Positions 9,357-18,720 of a stretch of 27,707 nucleotides of DNA are shown here, piece by piece. Source of the stretch: Mesotaenium endlicherianum. Lineage: Eukaryota > Streptophyta > Zygnematophyceae > Zygnematales > Mesotaeniaceae. Every line of letters starts with the position of its first letter. Within the stretch, counting starts at the first letter, position 1. Under the pieces are notes generated by a model. That model was not told where the DNA came from. It did no database searches and saw nothing but the letters and a program-made list of their open reading frames with translations. The stretch lies in the NCBI GenBank assembly GCA_009602735.1, contig WELA01000730.1:1-27707 (forward strand), given 5' to 3'. The position numbers and the translations under genes were made by a program.

Positions 9357-11670
9357 GAGCTGTGTGGGTCATTCTAAATTGATGAGGTCTTAAGTGCATA
9401 GAGTGTGCTATGCCAGTCACTCGAAAGGCCCGATGCTGTAGACGGACCTCCTGCCACGTGGATTCACATACCCTTTTGATGTCTTGCAAAATACGGGCTC
9501 ACTTACACTTCTTACTCCAACTTATGAGCAGTGGGCAAGAGTAATTAGACACAAATGTAGCGTTGTAAGCTAGATGCAGGTGCTGGTGCTTCCGATTGTA
9601 CAGGTGTCCAAACTTATTCCCCCCTATATTATTGGGTTGCACTTGCAACATTTAATCTCCAACTTGACAATCGTTGTGCAGCACTTACCTTCTCGATTAC
9701 GACTTAAATAGCTCCCTGTCATTTCTTGAAGGACTGGATTTTGGACAAAAAGGGCTGCAGTATATGAACATATTACTTCCATAACTAAGAAAAACATGGG
9801 GATGGTGTAACAGGTCGATGATCAGTTAGCAAAGCCCCAAGCAAGTAGTGTATGTAGGCATGCAAGTCAGACATATTTATTTTGGTTGAAACGATGCACA
9901 GGACATTGCAGTCCTTACAATGCCTTATTTCGTGTCCATGAAGCTGACATGACTCTAGTACCAACCAGAATATGCCTTGGACACCTGCATTTGATTTATC
10001 TATGCCAAGCATGTGGTGAGTGCTCTTTCTTGCCCAAAGTTTAACTGACCTGATGTGTCCCCCTCTAGCTACAAGTAGCAATTATCATGAGTCATGCTCT
10101 TCCCCTTCGCTTTCATACTATGGAAAAGTTCATGACTCGGCACACATGCAAGCGCTTCATCTCTAAGAGGGAGATTGCTGTCAATTGTTTTTTATTTGAT
10201 ATACAATGTAAGGCGAACTTAACGTTTACTTGAATAATTTTGCAACAAGGAAGGTTGTAATGATTGGACTTAATTTATGTGTTACATACTTGTACAAATT
10301 TCAGAACCTACAAATTGCAAAAGTGGTAGAAAGTTTTTACTTGAGAGTTGCCCTCACAATGACATGACAAGTAAGAATACTTGCCAACATGCACGTCGTG
10401 GCGGAAGCTAAGAGCAATTGAGTAGGCGAGGGAAGCCACTTTCCTCATGTACATCTCTGTCCATTTCACCGGCCTCGCAAGCAGACGCTGCCCCACCACC
10501 CCTTGGTCCCTGCTCAACTGCAATTTCGCACGTGGATGCTAGCTATTAGCTTGTGCTTGTGCATGCTTAGAGGGTGACGCACCTATATATGTGCGCATAT
10601 GAAGCTGCAATCAATTTTGGCGCGTCTTGAGTAACAAAGATCAATGCAAGCGCAAAGTGACTGCCCATGTAATACGGGTTGTTAAGATTCTTGTTAGAGC
10701 CTTCGAATATGAAAGTTTTGTTTGTTGGTGGTGCTTTTACAAAGAACCTCTCATTGATTAATTAATTACATGTTTGAGCAACCTTTTCCCTTCACTTATG
10801 ATAACTTTTCTAGATCCATACTATGTCACGTGCAGGAAACAAGCATGCCATGCTTTCTTAATTTCCTTGTTGCACGCGCTATCGAAGGCAAACCGCTTGC
10901 AAGCAAGCAGCTAGGAAAGAACTACACTGATCTAGTGTATGAAAAGTGAAGGCCAACAATCGGGTTCATGGCTTTCTTTGCTTGGGTACGTAGCTTAAAG
11001 TCGGCTGATGCTGTAATACTTATATCAGTATTGCAACTTATGGTGCTACTTACCTTGAGCATATGTAGCCTCAAATGAAGCATAGGAAGGTTGTTAGCTT
11101 TGGCCTCTAATTGAGATAAATTTTGGGGCCTCCAATGAACGAAATTTGTGAGGGGTTAATGCAGTGCACAATATGAGCTTGAATTGTTACACACCCAAAG
11201 TTTGGTGCTTGTGTCTTTCTTGAATGTGCGTGTGAACCTAACATATGAGGTGCATCATAATGCATATAATGGTGCACTGAAAATTGACAAGCACATTGAG
11301 CGATAAGATCATGTACAAAATCAGTATACACAAATGTATACACAATTTATATACACAACAATTTTCAAAGTGACCAAATTTCACAAAGGATTGTTTGAAC
11401 TTATATCTCCATCATCTTTACACTAAATTTACAAGTTTGTCGGCGAGACGCCATTCAAGGTTACACCAAGCTACAACTTTTTCACAGTCCAGCAATATAT
11501 ATTTATCTATGTAATTGATTAATCAGATTATGATTGATTCATTATAGTTACCCTCGTAAAGCAGCTCCAAACGATTGCAACAAACAAGTCACTGAAATAG
11601 CTAGTCTCATTCGACGCTCGCCGTCGACACGACGACCTCTCTCCCTCCCTGCCTTTTCCACCATCCCTCA
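9357..11670. other. AT-rich intergenic stretch
   Basis: The 3' region of the hydrolase gene followed by AT-rich sequence with TTAATTAATTA-type words. No LTR, terminal inverted repeat, tRNA or conserved domain was seen. The only coding-like patch is the segment at 10381-10517. Confidence 0.6.
10381..10517 (-). pseudogene. Isolated exon-like segment, protein unknown
   Basis: On the minus strand a G+C-richer island is bounded by an acceptor (TTGCAG before 10517) and a donor (AA/GTATTC after 10381). It encodes about 45 residues of ordinary composition, including VVGQRLLARPVKWTEMYM and KVASLAYSIALSFRHDV. I do not recognise it and find no partner exon nearby in compatible phase. It may be an exon of an unseen gene, a retained gene fragment, or chance. 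Confidence 0.25.
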
Positions 11671-11781
11671 TGTAAGGTCATAGGTTTATAAAGTGCAATT
11701 TTGAGTTTCATGAAAGTATGTTTTGATTGTATAGTAGTGTAGAGTGCATTTGTGTCGTGCCTAACAATGTCGGTCTTTCGG

Positions 11782-11881
11782 CACGTGCGTAGCCTTCCAG
11801 CACGTGTGCCTTCGACCTGGTCGATGTGTCGGTGGCCCTCCTCACGTGTGGGCAAACATGGTCGATCGACCTTCGCACGTG
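11782..11881. promoter_or_regulatory. Cluster of four CACGTG palindromes (G-box type)
   Basis: Perfect CACGTG at 11782-11787, 11801-11806, 11843-11848 and 11876-11881, each followed within two bases by G. A 12-bp palindrome GGTCGATCGACC lies between the last two. CACGTG is the core bound by plant bZIP and bHLH factors. Lying in an LTR-like segment, this could be an enhancer block; function is inferred. Confidence 0.45.
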
Positions 11882-12058
11882 TGTCGGAGACAAGCCTTAC
11901 CAAGGTTGACCCATCCCTGGGCTCCTGAACTTGCACCATGCAACCATGACCAACACTCAGGGCAATGTTCTCCTTCACCCAGCTCTCACCATCTGCTTAT
12001 CCTAAGACTTAGCAGAAAATTTAAAAAATACTTGCCTTGCCTTGATTCCTCTTATACC

Positions 12059-12063
12059 CCTCC
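12059..12063. repeat. Target-site duplication of element D, left copy (CCTCC)
   Basis: CCTCC sits directly outside the left LTR and is repeated at 16742-16746 outside the right LTR. A 5-bp duplication is typical of LTR retrotransposon integration. Confidence 0.9.
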
Positions 12064-12775
12064 TGAAAGGGGGAAGGGTGCGGGGAGTGCGCCCATACAC
12101 ACTCACGCACCCTCACCCGCGAGTGGAAGCGTGCACGAGGACCTTTCCTAGTTGCATACACAAGGTGGAGTGGCCTGGTGGTATGCCACTCTTGCAAGAG
12201 TTAGAGGGCTACATGAGAGAGGAGTGGAAAAGAACTCACTTTATTAAGAAAAGTCGTGTACAAGATAAGAAGGTTAGACTAGACTAAGCCCCCTCTACTT
12301 CCTTATGCTTCCCATTTATCCTTTAACTCTAAGTGTCCTCTCTAGCAAGGTACCTCCAGAACCTTCTCCTATGGCTCCTTCCATGTACTTGACCTTGCCT
12401 AGTTGGACAAGCTAGCACACTCACACGCACACAATCACACTCTAGAATATTCTACTACACAATCCACTAACTCCTCACGGAGTTTCTAGAAATTCCACGA
12501 TCACTTTGGCACTCTACGTAATTGTACGTACTTTCTGGAACCCTCATGTTTCAATGTCCTACTTTCTGGACTCCAACCGAAATTTTCGTCACTGGACCTG
12601 TCCTTGTCACTAAATAGAATCTGTGACATTAAAAACTCACTAAAAACTTCCAAAATTCATAACTATCTCAATACTTGTCCAAATGACTTGAAATAAAGGC
12701 CAAAGTTCTTCTAAAATCACACTCTATGCATATAAAATACTAGAAAGAAACAAACTACACTTTCATAACCTTACA
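12064..12775 (-). repeat. Element D 3' LTR (left copy)
   Basis: 712 bp, identical to 16030-16741 except about three substitutions (two near 12295-12299, one near 12662). On the minus strand it starts TGTAAGGTTATG and ends CCCCCTTTCA. An AATAAA signal on the minus strand lies at 12240-12245 and could direct polyadenylation. Confidence 0.95.
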
Positions 12776-12779
12776 TCAT

Positions 12780-12789
12780 CCCCCTCCTC
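12780..12789 (-). other. Element D polypurine tract
   Basis: On the minus strand GAGGAGGGGG, then ATGA, then the LTR start TGTAAGG. This is the expected place of the plus-strand primer next to the 3' LTR. About 6 bp internal to it lies GCGCCGAGGACGTCGC (12795-12810), nearly identical to a motif in the same position in element C. Confidence 0.8.
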
Positions 12790-13477
12790 AAGATGCGACG
12801 TCCTCGGCGCATACTAAGCATAAGTGACGTAATATGAGGAATCGAGCTCACATATACGCTAGAAAAACACATATTCACATATATTATACAAGTTGCAGGT
12901 CTTGAACAGGCTCCAGGTTGATACTCATTACTCCAAACTTGCTCCACTTAGTGAAAGCTCCATCGCATACATTGTCTCCACACATGGCGTCTCCTTACAC
13001 AAGTGCATCTTCTCTTCAACTCCTTCGTCTTGGAATAGGCCAATATCTTCATAAGGGCTGTAACATACTCCCTCCATCAACTCCACATACTCCAAAGCTG
13101 GATCCAAGGCATAATAGTCCGCCAAATCGCCAAAATACTCATTTTTCGCCCTCTTGGACAAGTGGCAGCTCCTCGTCGCGCCATGTGGCTTACTCGTGGT
13201 GCTCTTATAATTTTGACCAGATTACATCATGAACCTAAGTCCACTATGTTCCTGAACCTTCTGGTACCCTTAGCTACCTCTAGCTCTAAGCCATACTCCT
13301 TGTAGAGGTATTGCACTCTCTCACTCGTGTGCGTGACTCGTGGTGACCTCTCAAGACGCCAAGTGGCACCCCCCTGACTTTTTTTGACATTTTTAGCCTG
13401 AAAGTTGTGTAATCTACATAATATCTCCCCTTTGAACTCACTGGTATGCTTTGTTTCTCCTGATTCCAAGCCTAAGA

Positions 13478-13488
13478 CCATGATACCA
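13478..13488 (-). other. Internal primer-binding-site-like sequence in element D
   Basis: On the minus strand TGGTATCATGG follows CAATC. The first eight bases match the initiator-Met-tRNA-type primer site TGGTATCAGAGC; the remainder does not. It lies just after the LTR-like segment 13492-14050, where a primer site belongs, and an open frame starts within it. Confidence 0.35.
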
Positions 13489-13491
13489 GAT

Positions 13492-14050
13492 TGCGCCTTG
13501 CCTCACACATGTGGCTCGCACGGCAGTCCAGCAGACCGCCATGTGGCACTGTCAGGACTTAAATTAATATTTTTATAAAAAAAATTACTTTTTCTGAATC
13601 TCAACCCATAGGACTACCTCTCCACAAAATTTCAGAGTCTGAATCAAAGTCTAACACTCAAATGAGATCGTCACTTTGTGCCTCATGCTCGTAGGACGCA
13701 CACGCGCGCAACATGGATAAAGCTCCCGCGCCTACAAATGGCACATGCTTAAACCCCTGATTCTGAAACTTGACTATGACTCAAGGAAGGCCTCATACTA
13801 GGCCTCTCACATCATGTAGGACTTCTAGTGAAAATATTACCCACTCTCTCCTAAGTAGGCAAAAAGTAGCCAAAATCTGCCAACTTTAAACCTCGCGCTC
13901 GCCTACCCGTAAAACCCTCAAACATAGACAGATTTGAGTATCTTCCAAGCTCTTGCTCTCAAACTTCTTTCCACTTCACATCTCTTAGTTACAACTGAAC
14001 TCATGGGACTGGTTTGACCTTGCTTACAAGCACTATAAACAACTATAACA
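13492..14050 (-). repeat. Fossil LTR-like segment inside element D
   Basis: On the minus strand it begins TGTTATAGTTG directly after a purine run (GATGAGGGGGGGGAG) and ends in CA (GGCGCA) next to a TGGTATCA primer-like site, about 559 bp. LTR-like start, TG...CA ends, a preceding purine tract and a following primer-like site together suggest a captured LTR. I see no second copy in the window, so identity is inferred from borders only. Confidence 0.35.
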
Positions 14051-14068
14051 CTCCCCCCCCTCATCATG
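14051..14068 (-). other. Internal polypurine-tract-like sequence in element D
   Basis: Plus strand CTC8 then TCATCATG; on the minus strand a G8 run ending AG immediately before TGTTATAG. Placement matches a polypurine tract before an LTR start. Confidence 0.4.
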
Positions 14069-14282
14069 AAGGTAAGGCGCTTACCACTCGAGTGTCCAAG
14101 TCCAGATTTTACGCCTCTCTCGTGCTTGCTTGTATAGGCGCTGATTCTCCTAGCTTCATGTCCAGGTCTTTGTCATATATCTCCATCTTAGGCAGGACAT
14201 ATCAGCCCCATAACACTTGGTCTCCTCCTCATAGGTCCATATCCATAAAGTCGTAGTCTCCATCAAGCGACGATAGTAATCT

Positions 14283-14778
14283 TCACAAGGCATGAGCGCG
14301 TAGTCTCGCTCGTGGTGCACCAAACTCCATCATAGTCTTCTCCTTGGCTAGATGCTCACTCCCACATACCTCTGGCTCTTCTTGAAGGTCAGCCTTCACA
14401 CAAGGCTCCAAGAAACACATCTGGAACGCCTCCAAGAGCTCCATAACTTGGGCATACGCACATACTCTTAGTGCTTGCACCTCATCTTGTGCACGCACAC
14501 ACGTCGTCTTGCAAGCGGGCTTCTCTTGAGCTCACTTTCTAGGAGCTCCTCCACTTGAGCAGTTGGGGTCTGCTCTATATATGAGCAAGGGGATCATACA
14601 CCTCTACTTGCTCCACCGGCGATGTACATTCGCCAAGGTTGTTAGGAGGCACGCTTGCTCCGTGTGATGACCGGGCCAAGGTCACCAAAACAAGCGCTTC
14701 TCCTTCACCTTCACCTTCCCGCGTCGCTTCTTTGCTAGCGGGCTGAAGATAGCTACTTGTGGTCATATCTACCTCCAC
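14283..14778 (-). pseudogene. Decayed gypsy pol fragment (protease-RT spacer) in element D
   Basis: On the minus strand, segments of the 67-codon frame 14778-14575 align with the plus-strand pol of element B at about 26900-27110: LVTLARSSHGAS against LVALARSSVGAS, LGECTSPVEQVEVYDPLA against LGECTSPEEQVVVSDPLA. The similarity continues at DNA level across a stop into 14498-14283 (LLEAFQMCF against LLEEFKCVF). Stops and frame changes make it non-coding. It shows that element D descends from a B-like gypsy element. Confidence 0.75.
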
Positions 14779-16015
14779 CTATTTCACTATCCTCACTTGA
14801 CCATACTCCTCCTCGGTCTTCACTTGACCCGTGCACTAAAGCACTAGAGGATAGGCTACTCTCTTTGTGCAACTCCTTCCACATGCTTAGCTTCTTGAGT
14901 GCACTCTAGCCTTGGTCACCCCAATGACACTTCTTACTACTAAACCCAGCTTGCCTTGGTGCTCTACTTTCACATGAAGAGCTTCCATAGATGCACCAAA
15001 ATCTGCCCCTTAACTATGCCATCACACAACTAATGGCACACACGCTTCAAGTGGGAGACATCTCTTGCACTAGCCCTCTTGCACCAACTTCATACCTTGC
15101 TTCTTCTTCCACACCATAGGCTTGTCTTCATCATAGTTCTCAACTCCATATACTCCGTAGTACTCTCCTCCATAAGAAAAGAGAAATCTGAACTTGAAAG
15201 GCTCCATCTCCATCTCTCCTCTTTGAAGAAAAATCTCGAATACTTCTTCTTCTTGCTCCAAGCCTTCTCCACGGTGCTTCTCTTCACTTGAGGCTTCTTC
15301 TATCTCCATACAAGGTACCAAGCTCCATCATGGCTGGCCTCAAATAACCAGTGGCTACATAGGAGTGATGCAAGGCAACCCAAATCTGGCCACATACTTG
15401 GCCAACTTGGTGCAACACCCCGGTGCACCCTCTCTTGAGCTCCTCATGAGCTCCTCTTGAGCTTGCGAGTGCTATGCCCGCCAAAGCTCCTAGACTTGCA
15501 AGTACACATGCTTGCTAAGTCCCTGGTTGCCTACCCTTAAAATCTGCTCCACCTTCATTGAAGATTTGAAATAAAGATGGGCACACACTCCTTTCTAGCC
15601 ACTATCACCTCTATGCTAAGCCCCCTCGTCAAAGAAAGAGCTTAACACTAAAGAGCTTGCATCTTCAAGGAAGAATCCAGCCGTGTGAACTCCAGATTCT
15701 CTTCATGCTCGTATGTCTCCATACTCAAGCAAAGGCTGCTCTATATTACTTATATCACTACCATGCTTGGGCAACCTTCTCATACTACAAAGAAGACGTA
15801 CAACAATCTGGTTGCATCCAAGTTGACACTTCTTGGAGCACCTCCCTCTTCCATCTCCTCCCTCCTTCAAGAGAGTGAGATGCTAGCTTGCATCAACGTC
15901 TTCATGGCTGCCCTTAGCAACTTATAAATCATCCTTGCTTCTCCTCTCTACCCTCTCTACACTCCTACAAGCATCACCAACCAAAGCTCCCTCCTCCAAA
16001 TGAAGCAACTAGGTA

Positions 16016-16027
16016 GCTCCGATACCA
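16016..16027 (-). other. Element D primer-binding site (initiator Met tRNA type)
   Basis: On the minus strand the 5' LTR ends CTTTCA, then CA, then TGGTATCGGAGC. This matches the plant TGGTATCAGAGC primer-site consensus with one difference, and is identical to the sites of elements B and C. Confidence 0.9.
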
Positions 16028-16029
16028 TG

Positions 16030-16741
16030 TGAAAGGGGGAAGGGTGCGGGGAGTGCGCCCATACACACTCACGCACCCTCACCCGCGAGTGGAAGCGTGC
16101 ACGAGGACCTTTCCTAGTTGCATACACAAGGTGGAGTGGCCTGGTGGTATGCCACTCTTGCAAGAGTTAGAGGGCTACATGAGAGAGGAGTGGAAAAGAA
16201 CTCACTTTATTAAGAAAAGTCGTGTACAAGATAAGAAGGTTAGACTAGACTAAGCCCCCTTTTCTTCCTTATGCTTCCCATTTATCCTTTAACTCTAAGT
16301 GTCCTCTCTAGCAAGGTACCTCCAGAACCTTCTCCTATGGCTCCTTCCATGTACTTGACCTTGCCTAGTTGGACAAGCTAGCACACTCACACGCACACAA
16401 TCACACTCTAGAATATTCTACTACACAATCCACTAACTCCTCACGGAGTTTCTAGAAATTCCACGATCACTTTGGCACTCTACGTAATTGTACGTACTTT
16501 CTGGAACCCTCATGTTTCAATGTCCTACTTTCTGGACTCCAACCGAAATTTTCGTCACTGGACCTGTCCTTGTCACTAAATAGAATCTGTGACATTAAAA
16601 ACTCACTAAAAACTTCCAAAATTCATTACTATCTCAATACTTGTCCAAATGACTTGAAATAAAGGCCAAAGTTCTTCTAAAATCACACTCTATGCATATA
16701 AAATACTAGAAAGAAACAAACTACACTTTCATAACCTTACA
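16030..16741 (-). repeat. Element D 5' LTR (right copy)
   Basis: 712 bp, about 99.6% identical by eye to 12064-12775. For transcription on the minus strand this is the promoter-bearing copy. Confidence 0.95.
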
Positions 16742-16746
16742 CCTCC
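16742..16746. repeat. Target-site duplication of element D, right copy (CCTCC)
   Basis: Matches 12059-12063. The next bases CTTTCAGC pair with GCTGAAAG at 16776-16783 in an 8-bp inverted repeat just downstream of element A's integrase stop. Confidence 0.9.
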
Positions 16747-16786
16747 CTTTCAGCTGAGGCATCCCCGCCTTTTCTGCTGAAAGCTA

Positions 16787-17939
16787 TTATTTTCCAGCCC
16801 TGCGGCTAGGGGGTTTAGGAAGGCAGTCAGGACATTCCCATCGTCCTGCCATAATCTCTTCCTCGCCAATGCAAAAAGTGTGCCAACGGGCACCACACTT
16901 ATCGCAAGTTACCATTACTTCCTGATCATCCAGCACTTTGCAGCTGGCACAAGGCGTGGCTGGCACCAATTCCTCGGGCACAACTCTAATCGTAGGATCA
17001 ATATTCGGCAAATGGCATAGCGAGCAATTCTGCACGTGGTCTCTCATGGTTTTACCATCAGAACCTTCCAGTTCTAACACACCATTGTCAAACGCATGTT
17101 TCACGCGTAAGATCACTGCACCTGAACTGGTGTCGATGGTGGTCTTGGCCTGGCGCTTGCGGTAGACGAAGTCTCCTTCTTGAATCTGCGTCATCTGCAG
17201 GCGGTAGCTCCTGTCTCGCGTCCTGGCGTAACGCTGCGTATCTCTTTTCTGCGCAATTTTCAGATTGTCCAGCGCAGCCGGCATCATGCGCTCAAATAAC
17301 GCCTCACGGCGTACCATCATATTTAGCAGTTCATCAGGGTTGTCCAGGTCTTTCACCTGTTCAATCTCCTGCTTGATGCTGCTGGGCACTACTGGACTTC
17401 TGCCAAAGAGTATCTGATATGGCGAGTAATTCGCCAAGGCAGCCTGCTTGCTAAATCTGTAACTCATAACCAGCCATGGCAGGGCCAGATCCCAGTCATG
17501 CTTGTCATGCTCAAGGCAAAACTTGCGCAAAGCAGACTTAATAGTTTGCACCATCCTTTCTGCCAGACCATCTGCTTGCGGATGCTCTCTAGACGTAGTG
17601 CGATGATCGATGAAGCATCTATCCAAGAGTTTCTGAAAAGACCCTTGGAACTCAGACCCTTGGTCTATCAGCACTTCTGCTGGAGCTCGATGACGCACAA
17701 TCACACCATTGAGGAGTGCTTCCGCGGTCCCTAGACTCTCCTTAGCAGTCAGAGGCACGACCTCTATCCACTTAGAGAAATGCTCAATTATGACCATGAT
17801 ATACTTGTTACCTCGCTTAGACAGCGGTAGCTCACCTGCGAGATCGCAGCTCCAGCGGTAGCCTAGGCCCATGATTGGCAAAGGTTGCAAGTGTGGATGT
17901 TGCTGTGTGAAACCAGCCTTGACGCGATCGCAGCTTTGG
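16787..17939 (-). pseudogene. Element A: gypsy integrase remnant with C-terminal PHD finger
   Basis: About 383 codons open to a stop at 16787, cut at its 5' end by element B's LTR at 17940. It keeps the last part of the HHCC zinc region (SCDRVK) and a complete catalytic core: first Asp in WSCDLAGELP, second in LIDQGSEFQG, and Glu in HPQADGLAERMVQ, with 34 residues between the last two. A C-terminal integrase domain follows (GDFVYRKRQAK ... VLELEGSDGK ... NCSLCHLP). Where chromoviruses carry a chromodomain, this ends in a C4HC3 zinc finger (CASC, CDKC, WHTFC, WECPDC, about 16817-16950), the PHD-finger spacing. PHD fingers usually read histone H3 tails, so it may steer integration. Protease and RT would lie beyond element B, off the right edge. 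The remaining frame is undamaged, but the insertion makes it non-functional here. Confidence 0.85.
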
Positions 17940-18683
17940 TGTAAGGTCAGAGCTTTATGAAGTGCATTTTTGAGTTTCATGAAATAATGTTTTGATTGTA
18001 TAGTCATGTAGAGTGCATTTTAGTGGTCATTTTGATATAAAGTTCATCGAATTTGGTTAAGTATTGAGAGAGTTATGGATTTCCAAAGTTTAATTAGTTT
18101 TGAGGTTGGTTGACGACTGTCCTTAATTTGCGGTGAGCGCGACCGTCGGATTGACCGACAGCGTCGAGCGATCTGGCCCGTTAGAATGAACTCGAACCTT
18201 CACGTAAATTCGGCTGACGCGGAGTGCCGACTAGGTCGATTTACCTAGAAGTTTCGGTTTAGCCTAGCGCGTCTAAGGTACAATATTCTAGAAATGTCGA
18301 TGCATGTATGTGGACGTCAATTCGGCCCGACACGTCAGATTAGACTGATCTGGCTTACTCACGAATATTCTGGAAGGGACGATTTGACGAACACTTAGGA
18401 AAATCCGTAGCTTCCTCCTAGAGAGGAGCACTTAGGCGGAAAACTATAAATAGGCCTAACTTCTTTGTTTCTTATCAGTTTTCACTTCTGTAAATTTCAA
18501 CGAGTTTGTAATGACAAGGCCTTTCTTCTTAGTTCATTTGTGAGCAGTTTCTTGCTACTCAAAATGTTGAGTATTTTTCTTAAGCTTTGTTAGTGATATG
18601 CCGCTGCACTCTCTAGTATGATTGCAACTAGTTCCTTTCCTTGTGAGTTACTAAGCTTCCACTAGGGCACTCTGCCCCTTTCA
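17940..18683 (+). repeat. Element B 5' LTR
   Basis: Starts TGTAAGGTCAGAG and ends CCCCTTTCA, two bases before a primer site. The right border is fixed by the primer site, the left one by the abrupt junction with the integrase frame of element A. Related to element D's LTR (which lies inverted relative to it) and to the start of 11671. Confidence 0.88.
18444..18453 (+). promoter_or_regulatory. TATA box in element B 5' LTR
   Basis: CTATAAATAG at 18444-18453, a good match to the plant TATA consensus, placed about 240 bp before the LTR end. Transcription would start about 30 bases downstream, making the R region begin near 18480. Confidence 0.7.
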
Positions 18684-18685
18684 TC

Positions 18686-18697
18686 TGGTATCGGAGC
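18686..18697 (+). other. Element B primer-binding site
   Basis: TGGTATCGGAGC two bases after the LTR end (TTTCA-TC). Initiator-Met-tRNA type. Confidence 0.92.
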
Positions 18698-18720
18698 TGG
18701 ACTAGTTTGCATATTATATT

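Larger units (their letters stand above)
11671..12063 (+). mobile_element. LTR-like segment related to element B's LTR, split by element D
   Basis: It begins TGTAAGGTCA, and its first 85 bases or so match the start of element B's LTR at 17940 in the same orientation; the two then diverge. Read across element D it ends CCCTTTCA at 16752, the same ending as the LTRs of B and D, which gives a 399-bp TG...CA segment with D inserted 6 bp from its end. No primer site follows and the flanks (CCTCA and GCTGA) do not match, so it is not a clean solo LTR. Alternatively the part near 12056, read on the minus strand after the purine run ending GGGAGGGG, is the 3' LTR of element A. Confidence 0.5.
12064..16741 (-). 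mobile_element. Element D: non-autonomous gypsy-related LTR retrotransposon
   Basis: 4678 bp, with two 712-bp LTRs (12064-12775 and 16030-16741), TG...CA ends and CCTCC duplications. Primer site and polypurine tract place the element on the minus strand. The 3.2-kb interior has no intact gag, protease, RT or integrase. It holds short acidic open frames, a decayed gypsy pol-spacer fragment (14778-14283) and a foreign LTR-like segment (13492-14050). Read on the minus strand, the LTR matches element B's LTR in several blocks (both begin TGTAAGGT and share AAGTATTGAGA(T/G)AGTTATG). With only about three differences between its LTRs, it moved recently and must have used proteins supplied in trans. 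It fits the LARD-like class. Confidence 0.9.

Noticed and set aside
9357-11670. tRNA or other structured RNA genes, MITEs
   Set aside because: No A/B-box pair with cloverleaf potential and no terminal inverted repeats with target duplications were found by eye; a covariance-model search would be needed to exclude them.
12928-15484. Short acidic open frames in element D as genes
   Set aside because: Each is 65-85 codons, without domains, separated by stops, and one is demonstrably a decayed pol fragment. They are better read as remnants.
17940-18007. First 23 codons of the integrase frame as its N-terminus
   Set aside because: These codons are antisense LTR sequence of element B; the similar peptide in the 11690-11760 segment confirms that it comes from the LTR and not from integrase.
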